NCBI GenBank assembly: GCA_905250025.1
Contig: CAJNOJ010000067.1
Span: 128,141 to 192,140 of the forward strand
DNA: 64,000 bases
Direction of reading: 5' to 3'
Source of the DNA: Adineta ricciae
Lineage: Eukaryota > Rotifera > Eurotatoria > Adinetida > Adinetidae
Part shown: positions 32,593 through 42,725 of the stretch, piece by piece
Layout of the letters: every line of letters starts with the position of its first letter
Position numbering within the stretch: the stretch's first letter is position 1
Notes under the pieces: generated by a model
The model's database searches: none
What the model was told of the DNA's origin: nothing
The model's input: only the letters and a program-made list of their open reading frames with translations
Translations under genes and position numbers: made by a program

Positions 32593-35500
32593 GATGTGTT
32601 TAAGATGAAATGATAGATTCTTCTTTCTATTTGAATAAGTTCACAAACGCTTTGTTGGATAAGAATTAAGTTGAGAAAGCAAAGACATCGTCGACTGAAC
32701 AATTTATCAATGATGACATGATAGTTCGAATGTGTTTGTCACAGTTTAAGACGCGAATAATCTTGTTTGATTTCTGGTCAGATAAGATGCAGAAGTTGAA
32801 AAGAATCGTGAATATCAAAAGAAGGACTAATAGAAGCAATAAGAAGAATTAGACGGTCGGAACATCGACAACGATGAGAACACAGCAAATGAAGTATGAG
32901 TGATGGTTGAAGAAACGGTGGATCCGAATAAGACAAAGCAATGATGATTAAACGACGAAACCAATGTTGGTGATGGTAAATCAGTTTTGCTGTTGTTTAT
33001 TGTCATTCTTCTATAATAGTGGTGATGCACCACAGCAAAAAAAAGAAGAGATAGAGACTGAGAAAAAAGATTTGATTAGAGCGATGAGAAGAGAAGGAGA
33101 CACACACACACACACACATACTTACATACAGACCGATAGCAATGTCTCTGAAGAACAAGAAATACAACTAGGAACATCGCATTAGACTAAAGTATTCGTT
33201 CACAGATACATGCGTGCCGATGCGCACTCTCGTAAACGACTTCTCTTTACAATGATGTTCGTCATTAGAGGCAATAATATGTAAAAAGTCACCAGTAATT
33301 GACATACGTAGATGCGCAATGGACGGCGTTCGAAACTGAGTGTGTTCTCATCGATTTCTTTGTTTACTGAAAACAAAGTTTTTTACATACGTATTTGAGA
33401 TTTGACGCTTTGTGTTCGAAGGAAATCTCACATAAGGATCAGCTTAGCAGCAACGTCTGGCAAGCACAAAAAAAGAAAAGAACGCGCGCGCCTGCGAGAG
33501 AGAGAAGAAAGGTTCAGCTGTTTTTTTTTGATGACTAAAAGATGAGAAAAATTGCAATGATGGTTAATTAATGAGATGAAATTTCAACTGTCGATAACTG
33601 CATGGCATGATTTTCTAACGTTCTGTGTTCAACTTCTACCCTCTTGCACATCGAACAATAATATTTATTAAGTAATTGAATACGTCGAAACTAAACCTAT
33701 TAGTGTTTAACGAATAGATCAATAAATAAAAGATTATTTGTTGAAAAAATGAGTGAAACTGCAAGTTTGTCATCGAGACAAATAAATGACTGTTACTATA
33801 GATACAAATACTCTCGTCAATGTTGACGTGATACTTACAAAAGGTGTGCTTGTGTGAATAAAACTGATGAAACATAGACAACCGTGGTGCTCCATTTCTA
33901 TCTTTCTTTTTCTTTTTTTTCTCGTCGATGCTTGTCTGTTTTTCTGTATATTTCTGCTGCTAGCTCACTCTATTTAATAAGACATTTGTTCGCATGAGTC
34001 TGCCTGTCTATCTGTCTCACCCAGCTCGCATTTTTTTCTCGCTCTGCCTCTCGTTCGTTCCACGTCTTTCCGTGCGTTTTTCACTACAATAGGAAAGAGC
34101 TAGCAGAAGAATCGTATGAAAAAAAAAGAAGAAAAAGAAAAAGAAAATATGACATGAGCAGTTCGCGTCGCTTTCGCTGAACTAGCTGGACGAGCATAAA
34201 TTCCAAGGTTATCATTCCCTCTTTTTTTTCAGCAAGAGCACGAGAGGAGAGGAAAAAAAGTTATCTTCTTCGTTCTCGTTCCATTTTCCATCATCATCAT
34301 CACATCATCATCAACATAATTATCCGCATTTTTCTTTCGTTATTGTGTCTGATTTTTTTTCTTTTCTGTTCTTTTCTGCTACTAGAATTTCTACTATTAC
34401 AACTGCAAATCTGTTAATAGATTTTCAAAACAGACAAGCATTGTTGGACTGACTATCGACGAACGAGGAAGCAAACATAAGATAGATGAGATGTGCGCTC
34501 AGTTTTCTTCTTCAACTATCTTGAGCGCTTTTTTCTTCTTTCCGTTACGTCGAGACATGTTCTTAAGCGGACGGATGAAAAACTAGTCTGCATGTCTTTG
34601 TCGTTTTACTCGCGAGCAAAACTGATGACACTGTTCATGTGTATTACGGCTGTAATTCAATTGCCAACGACTACCAGCTCGTCTCAAGCTCGAACGTGTG
34701 ACTATCGCCGATAAATACGAGCCAACTCAGACGGCAATAGAAAAACGTTTTAATCGAATTGCGTCGAACGAATATGTTCGTTGCTTCTTGCCTGTAGATT
34801 GTTACATTAGGATACAATCGTCGTTTTCTTTTCTGAAATTACACATCAGATTCACCGAGGAAATAGCTTACACGAGAAGACAGAGTAGAAGAAAAGATAG
34901 CAAGAACATCCCTAAAGATTACTTTCTTGATTGATTATCACGATAACCTTGCTTTCTATTTATATGACCGATCTAATAATACAAATCTATAGTTTCGAAA
35001 GAGAGAAAAAACGGCTTCCTAGTCATCTCTGCTTAATTGAAGATTAAGAAATTTGTAATGATAAGACGAGGAAAAAGAAACTCATCTCCTCACATGATGA
35101 AAAAGAAGAAAAACCTTTGCATGTTGAATGAAACTGTCAAATACAAAAAAGGAAATGAACTGCGTTCGTGTTATTAGAAGAAGAAAACGAGAAGAGAAAA
35201 AGTAACTTTTGATTAAAATACTCTTTCTTTGACAGAAAAAAAACCTCGACAGGAAATAAAAAGCAAACGTCGACATTCAACATAGTAAAATTACAAACTG
35301 AAAGGCAAACTGAAACTCGACTGTTATTTTAATTGATTAACCAGTCATTTGCTAGTCGAGCAAATTTGATTTCATTCTTCACACGAAATCACATCTTCGA
35401 GCAGGATTTAACTGTAGTTTATGACAAGCAGTCAATGCTTCTCATAATTATCCAAGACAATGGACTTTCAATTGTATCTAATTGTAAATTATTGATGGTT

Positions 35501-36467
35501 TAAGGTTGTCAAGTTAATGGACTTGTTTCCTTTCTCTTCTCTGTAATCCATTAACTAATGATTTGTCCTTTGAACGCATGACAATCGGAATTGAAGAAAA
35601 CGTCTGTCGTAATATGTTTTCAAACCCAATTAAACAATTCTGAACTTTGTGGGTGAACGCCTCGACTGTTTGTTTTGCTCAGGCCCGTACACCGCGGCAA
35701 TACTTTCCATTCTACAAATTACCTATTCAAAGTGTCATTGATAATTAGCTCACGAACGCTTTCTTCTGAAACCTGTTATGATTATTGTGAATTGAGACGA
35801 ACAATCCATGAGCGTTGATGTGCATGACGAGAAAAACACCACTTCGGTGTAATTAGATTATATTAGATTTAATAGAATTTCTAAATACGTGCCTCAACTA
35901 GGTATAAACCATATTATAGTCTGTCGTTGGAATAATACAACAGCTTAAAAACTACAATTCAATTATCGATAATAGATAAGCAAAACAAGATTAATAAATC
36001 TCGATAAGTTGTTGCAATTACGAATGCATACATATTTGTCATGCCGAGATTCGCTGGTAAGCGGAAAGAAAAGAAAGCAAGCACCTAGACAAACAAGAGT
36101 AACATTAATCTTTGACAAAAGAAGTGGAACGCTGCAATCAATTGTCCGCTTTTTTCGCTCATCGATTTTGTTGTTCTTTAGAAAACATTGAAGTAATCCG
36201 ATATTACCTCGTTCCTGTTTGTTTGATTTATGACAAAACATATTCGAATGATGCCAATGTCTTCAACTATTTATATATTTATGAAAGAAAATCGAATTGA
36301 TAAATTTTCATATTTAATTACTTGAGAGTAAGACAGGAAAGGAAAACAACTATAATCTCGACATCAATATTGATTGATTTGTGGCGCCCCCTCTCTCTTC
36401 AAATATTTGAATAGGAGTAATTCTACTTATTAATTTTAAATGAACATCAAATTTTTTCTTTTCGAAA
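32593..36467. other. Gene-poor intergenic region, 3.9 kb
   Basis: The largest non-coding stretch in the window. It has a (CA)n tract at 33100-33119, GA and CT-rich runs (33495-33515, 33895-34060), and poly-purine tracts near 34120-34160. One short frame at 34623-34712 would encode a signal-like peptide (MTLFMCITAVIQLPTTTSS). It lacks any supporting structure and I do not call it a gene. It likely holds globin upstream regulatory DNA and the next gene's promoter. Confidence 0.6.
33100..33119. repeat. CA microsatellite
   Basis: A run of about ten CA units in the gene-poor region. Confidence 0.8.
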
Positions 36468-37729
36468 ATGAATTTTCTGGATGGGAAAAACAACACGCGT
36501 CTCGTAGAAGATCAATCCGTCGATGACGAACAAAGAACCGCTCTGTTTAGATCTTCGAAGGATAACGAATATACTACACTACACGCACAAATATTGTTTT
36601 TCACGGTAAGCATGAGTTTCGCACGACCAGTGTCATCAAGAACGCATAATGGCGCGTCAACGGTTAAGCCACCACTACCAACATTACCTAAAGTACCAAC
36701 TCGGCTACAACACAAACAGTACAGAAAACACTTCATTTTCACTTTCGATTTTCATCTTTCCAATTGAATAGATCAAGTGTTAATTCAACGACGACGAAAC
36801 CCGATGTAAAAATTCCACTAACAACCATTCCTAATCAAGATGATCTCGATATGATTGTCAAGTAAATCATCTCAAGAAGATTTTATTTTCTAAGCTACGC
36901 TTTCTTGTTTAGTAACCTATCGACAATAGTCAAACGATCAGAACAATTATTAACACCGGATAAACCTACACATATAAATGCGACTGTTCGTCGAACATCG
37001 TCCTTGCACATGACGAATCGACATGATCTTTCGATGTCACTTGTGAAAACGTCGAATTCTCATCATGATCAATTAACCCAATCAAATCTAGATCTGTCAC
37101 GTCAGCCAAGCCAACGTCGATCGTTACGTAATGCCGAGAAATTTTCTGGTATTAAATGCGCCTTACCATCCGGTACAGCAACCATGCCAACAACATGCAA
37201 GAATTTCGAAAAGCATCGTACCCCAACACGAACAAAACAGGTGGATATGTCAATGTCGATGATCGTTAGTTGAAATTGTGGTTGAATTTCGAATTGAACT
37301 AACATTTCTTTTTAGAGTAATCATATGACACCAACGAATACTGATGGAAGGTCAAAGAGTCCATGGCGATTACGTTTTGAAAAGTTTCTTAATCATCAAG
37401 AATTGACACCATTATCACCACCGGATGGTTCAGTTGCTTTTACAACATCGAAAGTAAATGATTTCGTTTTTACTCATGCAAACTAGGCAATTTCCTTTGC
37501 TTATTAGACATCTTCATTGAATAAAGAAAATCGCACACCTTCATTTCGTCTTCCAGCACGTAGATCGAGTAAAATTCATTCGACTGCACAAAAAGGTCCG
37601 AATCGATTCTCTAAACTAACCAATCATCTAACATTTTCCTTTCTTTCGTTCTAGATGAATGAAATTCAAGTATGTCTCATCCATTGTTCTGATGGATTTA
37701 ATCGAACAATGCAGTATTCTCAATATTAA
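36468..37729 (+). CDS. Basic Ser/Thr-rich protein of unknown family
   Basis: A multi-exon gene on GT-AG introns of 50-60 bp. In-frame exons read RPVSSRTHNGASTVKPPLP, then QDDLDMIVNNLSTIVKRSEQ, QPSQRRSLRNAEKFSG, SPWRLRFEKFLNHQELTPLS and NKENRTPSFRLPARRSSK. A short last exon ends at 37729. The product is low-complexity, basic and probably disordered, with many Ser/Thr-Pro sites. A nuclear or cytoskeletal role is possible but unsupported. I do not recognise a domain. The start is either 36468 or the in-frame ATG at 36613. A polyadenylation signal lies at 37776, close to the convergent protease gene. Confidence 0.6.
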
Positions 37730-37775
37730 TGAGTTTTCATTTGTTTGCTATTTACCAGATTGTAAATAAGTATCA

Positions 37776-37781
37776 AATAAA
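37776..37781 (+). terminator. AATAAA polyadenylation signal
   Basis: Hexamer 46 bases after the stop codon of the upstream plus-strand gene. Confidence 0.5.
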
Positions 37782-37840
37782 GTATAAGCAAGATTGTTTC
37801 ATCATCATGAGTCACATGTCTATTCACTGTTTTTTCTCTG

Positions 37841-39095
37841 TCAATGCTTTTGACGGATTATACTGTGAATCCAAGCTAAATACGCAGATACTTTAACATA
37901 AACATTCGGTAGAAAGTTTCCATTTGTTTTACAATCATCAATATAACTTGCGACACCTTGAACGATCCATTGGCTATTGTATTCTTGTAACAAAGGACTT
38001 CCACTATCGCCATCACATGCCGAATCGCCTGAAATCATGTTTCTTACACAAATTTGGTTATCTTCGTCGAAATTATCCCAGTATTTGTCGCAGTCGTCAA
38101 TAACTGTGACTTGCGTTTGTTTCAGTTCATCCGAAAGGAGACCATCGATATGTTCGGAACCCCAACCAATCAAAATAACGTTCGCATTCGGACGAGGATC
38201 CGGACCCGGCAAACAAGCTGTTCGAACGTAGTCATTTAATTGTACAGGTGCACTTAAACGAAGAATAACCAAATCGTTTTCGAGTGTGTCATTATTCCAA
38301 TCGGGATGTCGAAAAATCGCGTCGAGCTGCCGCTGTTGTCTGGTATCAGATTCATTCTTTTGTCGATTGTGAATGCCAGCAGTGATGAAAATCTTACTCA
38401 GATCCTTTCCGTGAACACAATGCGCTGCTGTAAGAACATGATGGGAATCAATTAAAGTACCGCCGCAAGTATCAACACAAAGCTTATTCGTGTCGCAAGA
38501 CCTGATTTCTTCGTAGAGAACTTGCTAATAGAAAAACAAAAGTATAAATGATGTCCTCGATGTCTTCTCATTTTCTCACCCATGGCCATGAATGTGGTAC
38601 AGCATATGATCCACCGAAAATGCGTGTCAATCCTACAGATGGTTTAATCTTCGGCCGACCACATGTTTTGTCATCGATCGGTTTTGGAGGCGATACTGTT
38701 GTTGTTACGAAACCTGTATTGGGACAACAGAATCTTATTTGAAAATCAACACCAGCAGTTTGGGAAACAAAGGCAGAGATAATTCCGGTCATCGTTTGCC
38801 ATGACGCACTATAATTGACATCTGTTTGCAGAGCAGTGACAGTTCGCGCTTGAACACCTTGCGGCTTGGCGCAGACATCACGACCGTACTTTGCTTGAAT
38901 GATCGACAGCGATTCTTGGTCGAAATCTTTGTCAGTATTCGGCTTTCCCGAATTAAACCATTTAGTCCATGAATGAGTATTTGTACAACTCGATACAGTT
39001 AAGGTTTTCGGATAGAAAAACGAAACTGACGGTATCGCGTTGACGAAAACGAAATTGCCGAAGAGAAAAAATATCGTCGAGAAAAACAACACCAT
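37841..39095 (-). CDS. Secreted WxxW-domain / S1A serine protease fusion
   Basis: Two exons (39095-38580 and 38524-37841) encode 399 residues. A signal peptide (MVLFFSTIFFLFGNFVFVNA) is followed by a mucin-type WxxW domain. That domain runs from CTNTHSWTKWF through GVQARTV to IRFCCP. The S1A catalytic domain begins at the activation site R158-IFGGSYAVPHSWPW. The triad is His in LTAAHC, Asp in ENDLVIL and Ser in GDSGSP. The residue six before the catalytic Ser (S1 pocket position 189) is Ser in SACDGDSGS. That favours chymotrypsin-like or elastase-like specificity rather than trypsin. Ser replaces the usual Gly in GDSGGP. Likely a secreted zymogen for extracellular, gut or mucus proteolysis. 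Confidence 0.88.
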
Positions 39096-39276
39096 TGTCG
39101 ATTAGCTTTTTTCAATGTGAAGAGAATGTTAGACGCTTGAATTGCACATGGGATTAAGTACTTTGGCACAGTTTATTCAGTAAATTAACATGCGTCAATT
39201 TACAAACAGATCAATTTTACAAGCAAGTCAATTATACTAGGGAAAAAGAAGTAAGCATATCTCAATATTGAAAATC

Positions 39277-40387
39277 TTATTCTAATGCTAGCTTTCTCAT
39301 CGCTGATTGGTAATCAGGTGGTAATTCGAGTTCTGTCATAGCGTCACTATAGCTAATCGGTATGTCTGCCGATTGATCGTCTTGCTCAGCTGATGATTCC
39401 GTTCCGATTATGATTGGCATACTGATATCGATATTATCGAGTATTCCATCGATTTTTGCTTCGAGTTTGATTTCATAATAAACGCTCGTTGAAATCAATG
39501 AAGCCCAACGTTTAATTTTGCAATTGAATGTCGGCGATAAATGTGCGAATGGTAATTGTAAATGGAACGTTTGATTCAGATGCGTTTGGCTGAAATCTAA
39601 TAGACCCAATAGGTCTTTTTCCAAGAGACTTTCTTTATGATGATCTGTATAAATCACCCGATGTTGGATGAATTTAAGTAGAAATTTGTTGATTCGAAGA
39701 CGTTCAGGATTATCCAGATCGATATGGAGAGAAAGTGGTTGACTTGTTAGTATCGCTCGGTGCTGTAAGCTAACATTCATATGTAAACTCTCGCGATGAG
39801 CGCAACTTTGAGGCAATGGTTGTCTTCGGATCTCGTGAGGAAAGATGTTCACATTTGGAAAAATGATCAAGGGATACATCTGCATGAGATCTCGTTGACG
39901 CCAAGATTTATTCACAAGGATGCGTGTGTAATAACGTATACATGGGTGTGAGACGTTAGTAGGACTTGAAGATGGTGGCAATAATTGAGGAAGACGAAAT
40001 TCAAATGGCCAAGAGTGTTGACCATGATGGAGTTTGATTAAATCCTTAACAAAAAGAACGATTCGACCTGACTAACAAAATGTTTTCACTCGTTATTACT
40101 TCGTTTTCTGTCGGATGAACGATGGGACAACGAATATTGATAAATGACTTTCGATTCCTCACAACATGGTATCCGTGAAACGGTTGACTAACCCCATCAT
40201 AATACTCATAGAAATCCGACTGTCGATAATCGATTTCGCCGATGAATTGTAAACAAATTGACTTGAATTTTAATGTTTTAGAACTATTATTCACTGCAGC
40301 CCAACCGGTTACCTTCTCACCAGCGTAATACAAGTTAGTTGCTCGATCATAATTAACATTTAGTGTCACACTACTACCTAACCCCAT
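39277..40387 (-). CDS. ARRDC: Alpha-arrestin (ARRDC) with PPxY motif, paralogue A
   Basis: Two exons (40387-40100 and 40044-39277) encode 351 residues. The arrestin N domain begins MGLGSSVTLNVNYDRATNLYYAGEKVTGWAAV (split here into MGLGSSVTLNVNYDR and YYAGEKVTGW) and runs to HHGQHSWPFEFRLPQLLPP. The arrestin C domain includes ISMPIIIGT. Near the end a PPDY sequence (LPPDYQSAM) is a PPxY ligand for WW domains of NEDD4-family ubiquitin ligases. Alpha-arrestins act as ubiquitin-ligase adaptors in membrane protein trafficking. It lies next to paralogue B with the same intron position after codon 96, so the two arose by tandem duplication. Confidence 0.88.
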
Positions 40388-40704
40388 TGTAGAAATGAAG
40401 TGAAAAATATGACGATACAAATCAGTTTTCTACACATTTATGCGTATACGCAAGTCGCTAAAGAAGAATCATAACAGCGAATAGGTCAAAAAACCATTCG
40501 TAGTTTAATTAGATAAATCAATCGAGCGAATCAATACGTGAAAAAAATAAGGAGCCATTTTTTTATGTACCCGATGAAAAATGAATGTTTCTCAATAAAT
40601 GCATTACAGTATTTTACTAAACATTTCGATTGACAACTCGAAATACTTTTGTTTCGAATAAATATAGTAACAACGTATATAAAAATAGGCGATTTCTTTC
40701 GCTT
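40388..40704. other. Intergenic between the two arrestin genes
   Basis: About 317 bp of AT-rich sequence holding the promoter of paralogue A and the 3' flank of paralogue B. No gene is seen. Confidence 0.55.
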
Positions 40705-41830
40705 TTATTGCTTGCCGTCTGTAACAATCGACTCGTAACTCGGCGGAGGTTCTTCGTAATCGAATGCTGGAGCGCTAGGTATTGATTGGTCATCAGAATT
40801 GTTTATGATATGCACAGGTGCGTGATCGTAGGATGTGTCCGTGCCAACCAGAACTGGCATGTTAACTTTGAAATCAGTAAATAAACCTCGAACATGAACA
40901 TCCAATTTCAATTCGTAATTATAAGCAATACCGAGTGCTGGTCCGCAACATTGTGTAGCATAGACATAACTGGGCGAGAGATAACCTGAGGGAACGTATA
41001 GATCAAATGTTCGATGCAAGTTCATATCATTGAATTCGCGAACATCGGGAAGTTCCATTCGAAAGATGATTTCTGATTGTTGACTTTGCCCGATCTGTCG
41101 ATGCTGAATGAAGGTGGCTTCAATTCGTTTTATTTCGACTCGTTTGGGATTTTGAAGTTGAAGCTCTAGCGATAGTTTCTCGCCGGGTACGACACCATTT
41201 TGCACGATGCGGCCCTGTAAACTAACCTTTTTTCGATTGGTTTGACTCGCTAACATTGCTTGTGAAGAATTTGGGTGTTGACAGATGTTCACTCGTGGAA
41301 ATATCGTCAATGGATAGACTTGTTTGGCATTGGGTTTGTACCACGATTTATTGAGAACAATGCGGACGTAATATTTGACATAGGGATATGCAACACGTAG
41401 TGGAAGAGACGATGGAGGTAAACATTGAGGAAGAGTAAATTCAAATGGCCAGGAGTGTTGTCCACGATATAGAGTTAATTCTCTCTACAAACAAAACAAT
41501 CGAATAGAAAAAGAAGAGAATGTCATTAACGATGATGTTTACTTGGCCTTGTTGTGGTCGAACAACAGGTATACGATGAATCATAAACGGTATTTGATGG
41601 TATTCAGTATAATATTCCGTATGTGACCGTCCGTTGTTATCATGATGACGCCGTGTTTCTCGCGTTGTATAGCCAGCTTCTCCAACAAATTCCAGAAAGA
41701 TCTCGTCTAAGGTTAGCTTATCGTGAGTGTTTTGAAAGGCGATGTTGCCTGTGATTTGTTCACCAGCAAAATAGAATAAGTTCGAACGATTGAACGTAAC
41801 ATGGATCGATGTACTTTCGCTTGCACCCAT
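40705..41830 (-). CDS. ARRDC: Alpha-arrestin (ARRDC) with PPxY motif, paralogue B
   Basis: Two exons (41830-41543 and 41484-40705) encode 355 residues. The first exon is 96 codons, exactly as in paralogue A, and starts MGASESTSIHVTFNRSNL. Shared features are FAGEQITGNIAFQN, YRGQHSWPFEFTLPQCLPP, VNMPVLVGTD and a C-terminal PPxY (EEPPPSYESI). Divergence from A is high outside these motifs, so the duplication is old. The role is expected to be as for A: adaptor for NEDD4-type ligases on internalised membrane proteins. The upstream region carries a GA tract and a GC-rich hairpin. Confidence 0.88.
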
Positions 41831-41891
41831 TTGAGTACTAAAACAACAAATAAAAAGAAGTTGAAAACGCAACCCTCAAGAAAAAGAAGGC

Positions 41892-41908
41892 AAGAGAGAG
41901 AGAGAGAA
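41892..41908. repeat. GA microsatellite
   Basis: A short (AG)n tract upstream of arrestin paralogue B. Confidence 0.65.
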
Positions 41909-42004
41909 AAAAAGAAACTCGCAACCAATTGTCGACGTTGCTCAAGCAATGGGGGACATATGAGGAAAGAAAATGACTTCATCAATCTGTAGACTGTGGC
42001 GATT

Positions 42005-42030
42005 GGGGGTGCATGTAAATGCGCACCCCC
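42005..42030. repeat. GC-rich inverted repeat (hairpin)
   Basis: A perfect 8-bp inverted repeat, GGGGGTGC (42005-42012) and GCACCCCC (42023-42030), flanks a 10-base AT-rich loop. It lies 175 bp upstream of the arrestin B start. It could be a paired regulatory site, a cruciform or an RNA hairpin. It is conspicuous because surrounding DNA is AT-rich. Confidence 0.6.
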
Positions 42031-42725
42031 GGTAGCGGTACTAAGCGTCACCTATGTTGTCGATTTTCTCCCTTCTTTTCGATTTATAAAATATGACACA
42101 TGCTACAACGAGAAGCTTTGCAATATTTCCTACTTTCACATGACTGTATACTTTCTTCCATTGTATTACGTTGCATACACCTATATGACTGTTGACTTTT
42201 CATCTACAGAAGGCAACAAGCAAAACGATGACGACATTGTATGCGTCGTGCATAGATTCTCATGATTAATCATCACTGATTGAAAGACATCATGCAGAGA
42301 TTCGATTGTACACAAAATATGGAAAAGGTTAACTTGATTCGAAACGATGCAACTAGTGGAATTCGATGATCAAGATACTTTAGAGGCATAATTTACTGTT
42401 TTTTTTCTCAAAGCATTCGTAGAATAAGTATAACAAAGACAGTGGTCAGGTAATTGACAAGAGAAAATGAAGAACAAGACAAAAGTACAGAGAAGAACAA
42501 ATAACACATGATATAAATAAATGTCCTTTTTCAAACAGAAAAATAAATTCCATGATGCGAAAAAGATCCATCGGATATTATGTGTAATTATGCGTTTTGT
42601 CGTAGCCACGCTAGAAATATAGAAAGATAATGATGTATAAAAGATTAGTTCAAAGACATTCTTTTGCAAAGAAAAAGCGTTATGAAAGTACAAAATAGTT
42701 TCATACTTCAAGCTATGGCGGAATT

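Larger units (their letters stand above)
41831..42725. other. Intergenic, arrestin B promoter and DCX 3' flank
   Basis: About 900 bp. Apart from the GA tract and the hairpin I see no feature. The small open frames here have no domain support. Confidence 0.55.

Noticed and set aside
34493..34934. Short frames with a signal-like peptide in the gene-poor region
   Set aside because: No homologous domain, no cleavage-site pattern of a neuropeptide precursor and no conserved copy to compare with.
41996..42265. 89-codon plus-strand frame including the GC-rich hairpin
   Set aside because: No domain and no support; the hairpin itself is the notable feature.
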